Shown piece after piece: positions 24,341 to 35,702 of a stretch of 64,000 nucleotides of DNA (within the stretch, counting starts at the first letter, position 1; each line of letters opens with the position of its first letter). The notes beneath the pieces were generated by a model, which ran no database searches, had not been told where the DNA came from, and was given only the letters and a program-made list of their open reading frames with translations. Location: NCBI GenBank assembly GCA_026874595.1, contig CM049314.1:63772800-63836799 (forward strand), read 5' to 3'. The DNA comes from Sipunculus nudus. Lineage: Eukaryota > Annelida > Sipuncula > Golfingiida > Sipunculidae. Both the position numbers and the translations under genes were made by a program.

Positions 24341-24354
24341 TTGTAATTTTTATA
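24341..24354 (-). promoter_or_regulatory. Candidate TATA box of APTX
   Basis: The minus strand reads TATAAAAATTACAA about 25-38 bases upstream of the APTX ATG. If used, the 5' UTR would be only a few bases long, so this is a tentative call. A chance match in A+T-rich DNA is quite possible. Confidence 0.3.
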
Positions 24355-24568
24355 CCGAATTGATTACAGATATTACTAAAATAATGATAAGTCTTCAATA
24401 ATAATGAAAAAGACAGTATAAAATGTATTAATATATTTTTTCTTTGATATTACTTGTATATTTTTTATCTGGAGTAATAAGTATTAATTGATTAATATTA
24501 TATCGAATTTATTTATATATATATATATATATACATGTATATATATATATAAACATATAAATATATAA

Positions 24569-24599
<31 letters not shown>

Positions 24600-25620
24600 G
24601 GTAGGAATTGGTTTTAAAATCATAATCGATGATTAATAATTGAAAAGGACAGATGTTCGATCATTAATTATTTTATGTACTTACTATATAACCTTGATAT
24701 CGATCTGCTGCATACTAGTACCTTAAATATTGATCATAGTAAATAGTAATTAAATTGTACCTAAAATATTGACCACAGTCAGTATTTATTATGAAACCAT
24801 CAATCCACCAGCGTCCAAGGTCGATTTGTCGATTGTTGGCTGCGCAAGGTTCCGTTTTGATGCTGTTCAATCGTTACTTTAAGTTCGTAGATCTCTTACA
24901 GCATTTGATTCTTTGTATGTTCTTACATAATCGTCTTTAATCGATTAAGCAAAAAATCCATTTGATTTAATCAACTTTGAAAGATTGTCTAATTACTCTT
25001 GAAAAGTTAATATTTAAGATTTACTGTAAATAACCCTAGTCTTATTTTCCTTCCCCCCCCCCCCCCCCTCTTTTTTTCTGTACAGATATATATAAACCTC
25101 CGAGATCTAATACGTACATGTATATTTATACTTTCATTACACCTCCGTTGGGTGGCGAGAGGTATTAAACTTTAGGCCTACTCTCGGTTTGTTTGTCAGC
25201 AAATTTACGCAAACAATTCTGAACAGATTTGATGCGATTTTGTGGAGGGTTAGGAAAACATCCAAGATACAATCCATTATAAATATCTTGATCACAGCAT
25301 GTTTTTTTTTTTATTATTCCAAAGCCTACTGCATGTCCATTGCTAATTATACGGCTATTCTTTTGTTGGTGTTGAGTCCCCGAGCCATTGTTAGAGAACC
25401 ATTGCTTCGTTTCTTCCTTGGCTTTATAAGATCCCTAGCTCTCCCCCCCCCCCCCCCCTTTCTCCCAATATCTTCCAACCCTCCCTAAAAAATGAATCCC
25501 TCCCCCCCCCCCACTTCATCATAATCGTTAATATCAGCGTTCACTTCTGAACATAGGCAATAAGCATTTTGGCCTAAAAAGTGAAAAAAGAATAAAAGAA
25601 TTGAAATTTTTATATACAAA
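24355..25620. other. A+T-rich intergenic stretch with TA microsatellite and C-runs
   Basis: A TA microsatellite runs at about 24517-24600. C-runs occur at 25053-25070, 25442-25457 and 25502-25511. No gene is supported upstream of APTX. Confidence 0.55.
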
Positions 25621-25639
25621 GTGAAAAATTTATTGCTAG

Positions 25640-25960
25640 AGCTCCTTGACCAGTACAGATTTGAACTTGTCAAGGGTCTGGGATTCAACAACAGTGGGGC
25701 TGTGGGCGTTCTACTCTGCATGGTATTGTACGTGGGAAGAAGGAATTGCTATAACAGTTTAGTCTGTCTCTGACGGAAAAGTATTTCTGTCGATTACCCC
25801 GCGCGGGTTTCTGTCCACCCCACTCGCTTTGAAAACGATGATCCCGTGCCTGAGCGGAGTAATATTCATCGTCTTCGTCCTGCCGAGGAGTAAGTTATAT
25901 CCCAGATTGAACTGACGGCGTCTGTGGTATTGTCCAAGCTGCCCCATCAATCATACTGGT
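25640..25960 (-). pseudogene. Degenerate non-LTR retrotransposon ORF2 C-terminus
   Basis: On the minus strand the fragments S-F-F-P-R-T-I and, in another frame, S-P-T-V-V-E-S-Q-T-L-D-K-F-K-S resemble the FFPRTI..WN.LP...V.A.SLD.FK sequence that commonly closes LINE reverse-transcriptase proteins. A frame change and an in-frame stop separate the two parts. Further upstream an Arg-rich Q-Y-H-R-R-R-Q-F-N-L stretch fits the same region. This is a decayed remnant, called on motif likeness only. Confidence 0.4.
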
Positions 25961-26086
25961 AATGCAGCACGGCGGTACAGTGGGCTGTAGGCCTGAAACT
26001 ACTTAGATATTGGCGAAATCTGGTTCGCAACCTAGATCAAACGTGACCCCTCTGCATGGTGTCCCTCATGGTGGTCTTGTTCTCGG

Positions 26087-26700
26087 GTGGGCCCATTCAG
26101 AGTGTTGGTCTGCATTGACGTAATTTCTTTAGGTTCCTATACCCAAATGTATACACTGCATGTAAACCTATATACTTTCTTTCTTCAAGTATGTGTGTTT
26201 TACGTATTTTATTATGATGATAATGATGAAGTTTTAATTTTATATATGATACAGTTACAGGACCCACTCAAACGATACAGAGCTCGCAAAACGTGTGTGG
26301 AACCCGAAAGACCAGCAACAAAATTTCAACATTACCTGGTATATATAATCCAAACATATAGATCCAATCAAACACATCGCTGCATGACCTCTTCAAATCA
26401 GTGCAACTTGTGTTTGGCCGAGAAATTGGCCATCCTAAGCTCAAATAACTTGCTGAAAAAAAAAAACGCTCCAAAATTTTATCCACCTGTCCTCATGGAC
26501 CAAGGACACCAAACCGTTCGATAAAGAATTGATAAAAACCGACATCGCAGCAGTAGAATTTCAGTCATCTGATGAGGCGAAACCGGCGGTAGCGACTCCG
26601 ATCCATCCTGTAGCTTGATATTATCTTGCTCTGTTACTAACAGAGAGCGCCGTGCGACCTCAAGGAAAAACTGCATTCCCGCTGATCATTTCTACATCTA
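26087..26700. other. Unassigned stretch with one 145-codon frame
   Basis: A plus-strand frame at 26087-26524 has no recognisable domain and A+T-driven composition. The sequence near 26570 (ATCTGATGAGGCGAAACCGG) resembles the kind of 3' tail seen on retroelements, possibly linked to the LINE remnant at 25640. No gene is claimed. Confidence 0.25.
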
Positions 26701-26732
26701 TATGATACAGTTATATATTGCTAAATATTCTC

Positions 26733-27470
26733 TTACATATAACATTCTACAGGCCACAGTTTTGCAGGAAGCCTTTTGAAACTGATTCATCTTATTTCAT
26801 ACACTAAAATCTCGAAAGGGATATTTTAGTTTCGGAAAATAGCAGCAAGGATGCGCCGCACATGAAACACTACAACTTATTTTTTTGGCCATATCTCCGA
26901 CACTATAAGTCTAAATTACATAAACTATAGCCTATTTTCTTCCTCTGTGTCATCTCGATAACTTTGTACTATCATCTTTGTGTCATTTTGTCAGTATGTC
27001 TCTCTGTCTGTCCTTAATTTCGCCCTCTGCCTGGTTCTTGTGTCTTACATATAACATTCTACAGGCCACAATTTTGCAGGAATCCTTTTGAAACTTGTAC
27101 ATCTTTTGTCTTGCACTAATACCTCGAAAGTGGATTGTCAGTTTTGGGATGGAGCCGCTTTGGGGCAATCGCATGATATTCATCAATATAACATTTTTTA
27201 CCTTATCTCCGAAATTATAAACCTGAATTACATAAACTATAGCTTATTTCCTTCCTCTGAGTCTTCTCCGTAACTAGGTCAAGTCATCTGGTCTCAACCT
27301 TGTGTTATTATGTCAGTATGTACGTCTGTTTGTTAGTTGTTTTCCATTTCACCTGCTTGCTGGTTCTTGAAACTTACATATAAAATTCTACAGGACACAG
27401 TTTTGCATAAACCCAAGTGAATGCACTTTAGGCGTTGTTGAAGGGGTAATTGTTTGCAACTGACGTGGAC
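26733..27470. repeat. Tandem duplication, period about 315-327 bp, 2.3 copies
   Basis: CTTACATATAACATTCTACA, then GGCCACAGTTTTGCAGGA, occurs at 26733, 27047 and, partially, 27374. The units also share TACATAAACTATAGC and TTCCTCTG blocks. It is non-coding. Confidence 0.75.
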
Positions 27471-28532
27471 AAAACAAAAGTTTTGTTTTATATGTACGAT
27501 TTCCACTATGAATACAGAACAACAACACCCGAATTTAATTTAGAATCATCCCAAGGGCCGAAAGATCTGTCCAAATTTAGAATGAATATTTATTATTAAT
27601 ATGCCAAAAAATATTATATTGCCAGTCCTTTGGTTCGCGTCTAAGGATATGGAGAATTGCGGGACTCTAAACTTTGCTGGTCCTAAACTTCAATCATCTC
27701 CTTATTACGTTGGGAATCAGTTACTATTTGACCTACCTGAGAGGACGGATGCTTTTCATATGTACCACATGTCTCCATTCTGCCCTGGAGCCTTGTCGGC
27801 CAGTGATCCCTGTCCACCACCCTGACCCATCAGGCAGCCTACTTTATCATAGAGATGTTAATGGGAACGTTCACTTATAGTAAAGGAAGGGTGTATAAAG
27901 GTCCAGGCTTATGATATATCCTAAAACATGATAAAACGTGGTTTACCAGAATTGATAATGTTGGTACAATGATTCCCGAGATAAAAGGTAACACCATACA
28001 GAATGCATGAAATTATAATATTTCACGATATCAAACTCAAATTCCTGTTGAAACATCATTTTGAAGAAAGTTCTATTCAAGTTAGAGTTTATTTATTTAT
28101 CATTGTCAAACGAATTCTGGAACATGATTTGAACTTGAAGGCTAAAGAATTCTCATTTATAGACTTAACTGCAGGAAAATATGATAGAATATTTCGTATC
28201 ACAGAAAGTCGTTAAACAGAGGTAACTCCTGATAACACCTTAAAATACCTGATTACAGTAGATAGTTATATAGTTGGATTCATGAAATGATGCAGAAGGT
28301 TGTCAGATAGGCTAATACTATAGGTTTCTCTTGTGTCTTTTCTCACTGAACATTAACAAGTTGGAATAATGCCCCCCCCCCCAAAAAAAAAAAAAAAAAA
28401 AAAAACGGAAACAGGAATAGTGCATCCGAATATAGTTTCTATTCGTCCTTACAGTGATATAGGTCCAGACCAGTAGGTGTCTGCAACACAGGAAGGCAAA
28501 ATTATCACCGCCACAAACACAGTTGCTACAAG
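27471..28532. other. Non-coding stretch with a C-run/A-run junction
   Basis: No gene is recognised. A run of C followed by about 22 A lies at 28372-28404. Small open frames at 27601-27825 and 28003-28215 carry no known motif. Confidence 0.45.
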
Positions 28533-29191
28533 TCATATATTACACATCTTACATTGTATGTTTTTCTGTAGAAACCCAGCGGCAGAGGATTGGGGTGTGT
28601 GAGTGCTTGTGCGTTCGAAGTAAGCGACGCCCCTGGCCTCCATCTTTCTTATTTCAATACATTCCAGGTAAAATACCTCTATCCATGCTCCGGTGGTTAC
28701 CATTACAGCGTTATCAGTATTAATCCATAAAAACGGGTTCTCCTTAACATCAATCTTCACCAATTTTTCTAACATATTTTGGTAAAATTTCACTTTTGTT
28801 TTGGGAAATAACACAAGCTGCACATAATGTAGGTTGTTACCTGGCAGACAGTATATATTACTGAAATACTATCACATTTTTTCATTAACAAGTTCAGAGA
28901 CTTTTATCAGCAGTCTGTGAGTTCCATACAGTGATGTAGTCGGTGGTTTTCCGGTAGAAATATCTACATTGGCACTGAAGAACAATCCCTTTAGTGACCC
29001 ATTGATTGGATTTCTAGGGTCGCCATGGTGATATTTAATGTATGGTTCCATTATACCGGTACCAGACATTATTTTATCGTAGTAATCTATTGTTCTGTTT
29101 CTGTATAAATAACTGCAAACTCTCGCTCTGTGATTTCTCACCGCTGCTTCAGCCTTTTCTAGCAATAGTTCAATCTCATCTTGTGTATAAC
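28533..29191 (-). pseudogene. PHYHIP-like last exon with two adjacent in-frame stops
   Basis: The whole PHYHIP C-terminal domain reads in one minus-strand frame. It starts at acceptor CTACTTCAG with G-T-TAT-ACA, passes YLYRNRTIDYYDKIM, GTGIMEPY, GDPRNPINGSLKGLFFSAN and LHYVQLVLFP, and ends at C-K-M-C-N-I. Where intact relatives have N-R-D-S-S-L-F-F-S-D-F-Y-C, this copy has N-E-K-M-stop-stop-Y-F-S-N-I-Y-C. The codons are TGA (28874-28872) and TAG (28871-28869), and alignment length is unchanged. The starting phase equals that of the three plus-strand copies. No intron fits around the stops. It is most simply a recent pseudogene or a truncated protein; an assembly error is possible. No upstream acidic exon was found. 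Confidence 0.85.
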
Positions 29192-29204
29192 CTGAAGTAG
29201 AACA

Positions 29205-29412
29205 TTGAAACATTGAAAAGGGCTCAGCTACAATAGTTGAAGTTAAACATTGAAATACAGTGCTCGGCTACAAATATTGAAGTAGAAAATAGAAATACAA
29301 GGCTGAGCTACAACAGCTGAAGTACAACATTGAAATACAGGGCTCAGCTACAATAGTTGAAGTAGTTAGAACATTGAAATACAAGGCTCAGCTACAATAG
29401 TTGAAGAAGAAC
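29205..29412. repeat. Minisatellite, about 41-bp unit, five copies
   Basis: Units of GGCTCAGCTACAATAGTTGA followed by AGTAGAACATTGAAATACA repeat with small variations. The first unit overlaps the intron side of the acceptor of the PHYHIP-like pseudogene, so the array appears to have grown from that intron end. Confidence 0.8.
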
Positions 29413-29759
29413 CTCGATTTTAAACCATATTGTGCGTTCACACGGGGATCTAGATTAAGGAAATGATATGTACATTTCAAATATGAAAAATATAACAACA
29501 TGCTGACAAAAGCATTAGTGCTTGCGCAGTTGTTGTTCCAAATCTATAGGCGTAACCGTTTCACTGCGGATTGAGGTCTCACATGGCACTTTACCGGAGT
29601 GAATAATTCGATTCGCATTCAAAATGGTTTGAAATCACCTCCTTAGCTGGATTCAAAAGTTTTGGCCAAAACAGATTGAAATCGATTTAGACTGCCGTAC
29701 GAATGCTCACTTATCTTTCAAAACGTTTGAAACCGTTTCGCAATGCCTTGAGAAAGGAG

Positions 29760-32635
29760 ATATGAGTGTTTAAGCTTTCAGTAATGCTGTCATTTTGAAA
29801 CCGGTCTTTATCCATTGCCAAAATTTAAACTCCTGATGACCCGTATTCTGTTAACTTCATGGCTAAGACGAATTCATATATTTTCCTTGTATCATTCACA
29901 ATCTTGCATATTTCTCTGATAGTATATGTAACATTACAGAGAGAAGTGATTAAATGAGCATTGGGGTAAGTAATTATAATTCGTAAATGAATTAATAATT
30001 TGTTGAAACAAGTTATAGGTAAACACTCTAAATATGCACCATTATGGTCAGGAACATTTATACAAAATTATGTCCATTGGTGACTGCAAACAGGAATCTG
30101 TCTGAATGATCAGAGAAGTTAGATTCCACCAGTTAAATATTTCAATAACCAGTAAACTTCTCTAGAAAATGGAATTAACATAGGAACTGAACAGACCGGT
30201 CCATTATATGTTGGTAAATGTAACAACCTCCTCATCTTAACTATAACCATAGTTTCAGAGACTGATGTTTATCAAAATTAACCAGCATATCAACTGATCA
30301 TTCACAGAGTGCACTGTCTATAGCTGAAGGTTAAGTAACCTATTCCACGTGCGTTTGTTGAGTGTATGGAGGATTTAATCAAGATCCCAGACTTTGCCCT
30401 GATTTGATTGACTGATACACGTGACATCATGGACTGAATTTTATTAACAACTTAGATCTAGTAATGCATGTTGTTTTTATTCTCTCATGAAAATTTGGGG
30501 CTGACATTTGCAGAAATACTCTGCTTTTACTGAGATCTAGACATTTTAGTCTTTCCCAGTGTGTGACGTCACTGCCGAGTTGACAGTGCTCATGGGCGTG
30601 CCAATAGTGTTTGAACAAATCACACCACCTCATGTTTTTAGTGGGAAAATACATGGTAAATATGTTTTTCCTCCAGGAATTGGGCTAATTTTATGTAAAA
30701 TCTATATTAATATTTTTTATAACCAATTTTGTTATATGATAATATAATGAGATTTGGAATACGTTTGCTTGACCTTAACCTCATAGCCCATTAGTATTTA
30801 GTGACACATTAATAAAAAATATCACACATTTTGTTGTTTTTTATTAATTATTATACAAACTTGTGATCAATATTGTAATCTTGATTACTTGTTAAAGTTA
30901 TTTCAATCGTAGTCAGTTACATTGATATTTTCATGTAATCGTAATCGTAAATATAATTACACATTGTAAAAATAATCGTAATCGTAATTAATTACATTTA
31001 GTATGTAATCATCCCAACTCTGGTGATAACACATAGAGTGAAACCTTGTGGTGTCGTAGCCTTTTGGACACGCAACAAAGCTTTAACTTGTCTGAGGTTC
31101 GCCACAAATGTGCTCTATATCGTAATTATTTGTTTGGCTGAGAATACAATTTTGGATGCAAACTTGGTCACATCATCATTTACCTTCCTCTTTCCTCTTG
31201 AACCAACTACACCCTGAATAAGAGAAGAGTCCTCCATAATGACTGACCAATTAACCTTCAACAACCAACGTCTATAGGTTCTCTTGCGGACTATCCACAC
31301 TGTTTGCATAACTGTACAAGTTCATTCTCTTATCAGCCTCTATGACTCTCTAATTTAACTTTGAACTTCCAGCATGAAACTTTAACCGAAGTGGCTTATT
31401 CGATTTAAACAAACTCGACACAACAAGGTTTTACTAAAATTAATGACGAATAACAAAGAGGCTGAGGGCGGATTTGTTTCAATCCCTGTTTGTTTGTTCC
31501 GCAATTCAACACTTCTGAATGTTCTGAACATTAAAAAGCAGTGATATTTTTTGACAATATTATTGTCGAAGGCTCGGCACTCGATGTGAGAAAAGCTAGT
31601 ACATCTTTAAAAGTTTCGAGCAGACTTGGATGTGGATCCCGCAAAATTAATCCATATATTTGTTTCTTTGCCTGTTGGTTTGCCCTGCAACCCCTCTAAA
31701 AATTGTTAATTACTTCCAATGGCATGTTATGATACCTTAAGCAATCTGATGTATTGGTGAAAATTTTTAGAGAATCTGAACACAGACTCAGGCAATGGTG
31801 TCCGCGGAGGGTTGTAGTCTCTGAGTACATTCTGGCTTCTATTTATTGTTGGGATGTCATTAAAATGTTAAAATGCATTGCTTACAAGTGGATTTGGTTA
31901 TGATTTCATTTAGCATATTACCAGCATAATAGTTATATTGGGTTAAAACCACTATAAAAGGTTTGCTTTTTCCTCTAATGATATATATTATTATAAAATA
32001 TCAGGAAAACTACGATATTTGAGACTGAACTGGCTAACATCGATCAAATACTCAAATGTAAGAAACTGTTACCTGTTTCAGTCGACATTGTTAGAAAAGA
32101 CGAATGTTTATACAGTGGTATTTCAAATGCAAATCTATTAAGCCAGTTCCAACAACTTTTCACACGTTCCACATGATTCCCTGAGACCTTTATCACTACA
32201 AGTATGATGACTTGGGATGAGCATGTGAGTGAAAAATTTAATAAAGTATTATTCACAGGTGTGTTTTTTACCATGCAACAAATTAGTTAACTGCTGGATA
32301 TAATTACTTCAGACCAATATATTACTTATTTTAAAATGAGTGCAGTTAGATAATTGTTTGTCCCGTTTACCTATTAATTTTTTTATTTCCTCGTGTTTAG
32401 GACATGTGGCGACCCGCATAAATAATCCAAACAAATTCAACAAGATTTTGTTTGACAGCTCTTTACAACACGGTACAAATGCAACCAACCACCTTCAGTC
32501 GCACTGTTGCTTTTTTTTCTGTTTGTCAATGCCAGATGTACTATGCTTACTAACAGCTTATAGATAAACAAGGTTATACATCCGACATTGAGGCATTATA
32601 AGAACCTTCTATAACAGGAATTAGCTACATTTCAT
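29760..32635. repeat. Left arm of large inverted duplication
   Basis: Segments 29760-30175 and 31312-32635 match in inverted order the right arm 33733-35440. Examples are GCATATTTAGAGTG at 35162 against its complement at 30029, and the CATGCTGGAAGTTCAAAGTT stretch at 34995 against AACTTTGAACTTCCAGCATG at 31357. A 1.1 kb insertion (30176-31311) splits this arm only. Similarity looks high by eye but was not computed. No coding function is seen. Confidence 0.85.
30176..31311. mobile_element. 1.1-kb insertion present only in the left arm
   Basis: The right arm reads, on its complement, AATAACCAGTCATTCTCTTA without interruption. The left arm has AATAACCAGT, then 1.1 kb, then TCATTCTCTTATC. Both flanks end in AGT, so a 3-bp target duplication is possible. 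The interior holds GTAATCGTAATCG-type repeats at 30935-31010 and a CATCCCAACTCTG stretch like a hAT terminus near 31022. Terminal inverted repeats are not clear and no transposase was seen. Confidence 0.5.
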
Positions 32636-32651
32636 TTATAATATACCTTTT

Positions 32652-33718
32652 CCAGCCGCCGCAGTATTTTTAAGGGGTTTCAGATCAGTTTTTTGGGGCC
32701 TGGACCCCCCCCCCTTCCGGACCTTGGGACCTTTTTCACTGGTTTTGTCATAAGTCCTCCCGGGTTTGACCCCTCCTCAACTTAGATCCTGGATCATTCC
32801 CTTAGTAAGCCCTCCCGTCCTCCTGACAGTGTGCGGTGATATGACACTTTAATTGACACCTACTATTGTCAGTAAGAAGACGGTAGATTTAAGAGATTAA
32901 ACATTAAAAAATAATGTGTATTGTATGAACTTGAAGAAGAGAGTAATAGGTTTTGTGGTGTTTAAATGCTGTATTTAAGGTCGAAACCCACTCACAGTAA
33001 GGAATTATGTGTTTTGTACTGTAAATTACTAAAATAAAGTTAATGTAGCCTATATATAGAGTATGCATCGACAACATTCATTCGAAATATAACAAACAGA
33101 AGGTATTCGTCCGTGCGTGAAACATATTTTATGTATTGAAAAATCTGTGGATCTTGTGAACTGTAATATCGGTGACGCGGTATTGTTAATATAAAAAAAA
33201 CACTTGTGCACGTGTTTCCTTGGACAATTTACGTGATATAACTGTTTCAAGAATTTTTAAATATGTAAATGATAGGGAAATGGTGCTGTGACACTTGTTT
33301 TGGTCATATCTACATTATGCAAAAGGGTTACCTGGAATAATTTTCGGGATTAACTATTATTCCACATTGACATATGGAATGCGTGAAAAGGGATTTAGCG
33401 TCACATATTTTTTCACATTTACTGACAATGCTAGTGGGCCAGTGGTTGGGTCAAATGTCAGGCAAATCATAAGTAAATCACAGACAGCGGGGGTTATTTA
33501 TATGTACGATAGACCTCAATCCTACGGTGAAGAATTATTGTGTCAGACGCCGCAGTCAGGTCGGTTTTTATCGGTGTAACCTCCACGTATACAATTAAAC
33601 AAACACGCACTCGCAATTTAAGAGTAGTTGGTTCATAAAGGAAGAAGGCATCTGACGGGATTAGAAATTAATTTCTTTATTAAGAATTTAGAGTTTATGC
33701 GATTTTTGGACTATACTG
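32652..33718. repeat. Loop sequence B between the inverted arms (copy 1)
   Basis: This 1.07 kb segment, from CAGCCGCCGCAGTATTTTTA to GGACTATACTGC, lies between the arms and recurs inverted at 35703-36760. Its C-rich part (32690-32840, GGCCTGGACCCCCCCC and TGGATCATTC) belongs to the same family as the insertion at 50734-50938. A plus-strand frame at 33295-33579 is unusually protein-like but unassigned. Confidence 0.8.
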
Positions 33719-33732
33719 CGTACTTACGAATG

Positions 33733-35440
33733 AAATGTAGCTAATTCCTGTTATAGAAGGTTCTTATAATGCCTCCATGTCGGATGTATAACCTTGTTTA
33801 TCTATAAGCTGTTAGTAAGCATAGTACATCTGGCATTGACAAACAGAAAAAAAACAACAGTGCGACTGAAGGTGGTTGGTTGCATTTGTACCGTGTTTTA
33901 AAGATCGCCAGCTGTCACACAAAATCTTGTTGAACGTGTTTGGATTAACTATGCGGGTCAACACATGTCCTAAACACGTGGAATTAAAAAAAAAAAAATT
34001 ATAGGTAAACGGGAAAAATAATTATCTTACTGCACTCATTTTAAAATAAGTAATCCAGTGGTCTGAAGTAATAATATCCTGCAGTTGACTAATTTGTTGC
34101 ATGGTAAAAAACACACCTGTGAATAATACTTAATTAAATTTTTCACTCACATGCACATCCAAAGTCATCATACTTGCAGTGATAAAGGTCCCAGGGAAAC
34201 ATGTGGAACGTGTGAAAAGTTGTTGGAACTGGCTTAATAGATTTGCATTTAAATACCACTGTATAAACATTCGTCTTTTCTAACAATGTGGACTGAAACA
34301 GGTAACAGTTTCTTACATTTGAGTATTTGATCGATGTTAGCCAGTTCTGTCTCAAATATCGTAGCTTTATTGATATTTTATAATAATATATATCAGAGGA
34401 AAAAGCAAACATTTTATAGTGGTTTTAACCCAATATAACTATTATGCTTGTAATATGCTATATTAAATCATAACCAAATCCACTTGTAAGCAATGCATTT
34501 TTACAATTTAATGACATCCCAACAATAAATAGAAGCCAGAAAGTACTCAGAGACTACATCCCTCCGCGGACACCATTGCCGGAGTCTTTATTCAGATTCT
34601 CTCAAAACCTTCACCAATTCATCAGATTGCTTAAGGTATCATAACATGTCATTGGAAGTAATTACCAATTTTTTAGAGGGGTTCCAGGGCAAACCAACAG
34701 GCAAAGAAACAAATATGGATTAATTTTTATGGGATCCACATCCAAGTCTGCTCGAAAATTTTAAAGATGTACTAACTTTTCTCACGTCCAGTGCTGAGCC
34801 TTCGACAATAATATTGTAAAAAAATCTCTATTTTTTTAATGTTCAGAACATTCATAAGTGTTGAATGGCGGAACAAACAAACAGGGATTGAAACAAAACC
34901 GCCGTCAGCCTCTTTGTCATTCGTCATTAATTTCTGTAAAACCCCGTTGTGTCGAGTTTGTTTAAATCGAATAAGCAACTTCGGTCAAAGTTTCATGCTG
35001 GAAGTTCAAAGTTAAAATAAAGAGTCATAGAGGCTAATAAGAGAATGACTGGTTATTGAAATATTTAACTGGTGAAATCTAAGTTCTCTGATCATTCAGA
35101 CAGATTCATGTTTGCAGTCACCAATGGACATAATGTTGTATAAATGTTCCTGACCATAATGGTGCATATTTAGAGTGTATACCTATAACTTGTTTCAACA
35201 AATTATTAATTCATTTACGAATTATAATTACTTACCTCAATGCTCATTTAATCACTTCTCCCTGTAATGTGACATACACTATCATAGAAATATGCAAGCT
35301 TGTGAATGATACAAGGAAAATATATGAATTCGTCTTAGCCATGAAGCTAACAGAATGCGGGTCATCAGGAGTTTAAATTTTGGCAATGGATAAAGACCAG
35401 TTTCAAAATGACAGCATTACTGAATCCTTATACACTCGTA
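33733..35440. repeat. Right arm of large inverted duplication
   Basis: This is the reverse-complement partner of 29760-32635 and lacks that arm's 1.1 kb insertion. The innermost pairing is CTACATTTCATT (32628) with AATGAAATGTAG (33730). Many small indels and substitutions separate the arms, so the duplication is not brand new. Confidence 0.85.
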
Positions 35441-35680
35441 TAATTAATAAAATATTTATGTAGCCTGTTGGTAATTTTTAATGTTATTGCGACAATTAGT
35501 TCATTATCATAGTGAACGTTAGCAATAATCAAAATATTGTTTTAAATTACAATATTAATTACGTGTCTATTTTTTTCTGTATATATTCAATAACCAGGCT
35601 GCAGGTGTCAGTGTCACGTATGAAACATCAATAAAGTTTAATTTCTATAATTAAATAAATATAAAAATAATGTTTAAATC
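35430..35680 (+). repeat. Arm E of second inverted pair
   Basis: The phrases AATAAAATATTTATG, GCGACAATTAG, TAATTACGTGTCTATTTT, CTGTATATATTCAATAACCA and CAGTGTCACGTATGAAACAT are all repeated inverted at 37380-37640. Together the pair flanks loop copy 2. Confidence 0.8.
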
Positions 35681-35702
35681 CTGTTTGAATAAAAAAAACT
35701 GT

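Noticed and set aside
24519-24600. TA-rich tract considered as a replication origin or promoter.
   Set aside because: It is an ordinary microsatellite like several others in the window and has no associated motif.
28866-28900. A tiny intron removing the two stops in the minus-strand PHYHIP-like copy.
   Set aside because: The only GT...AG pair there spans about 29 bases, too short for a normal intron, and removing it would delete conserved positions.
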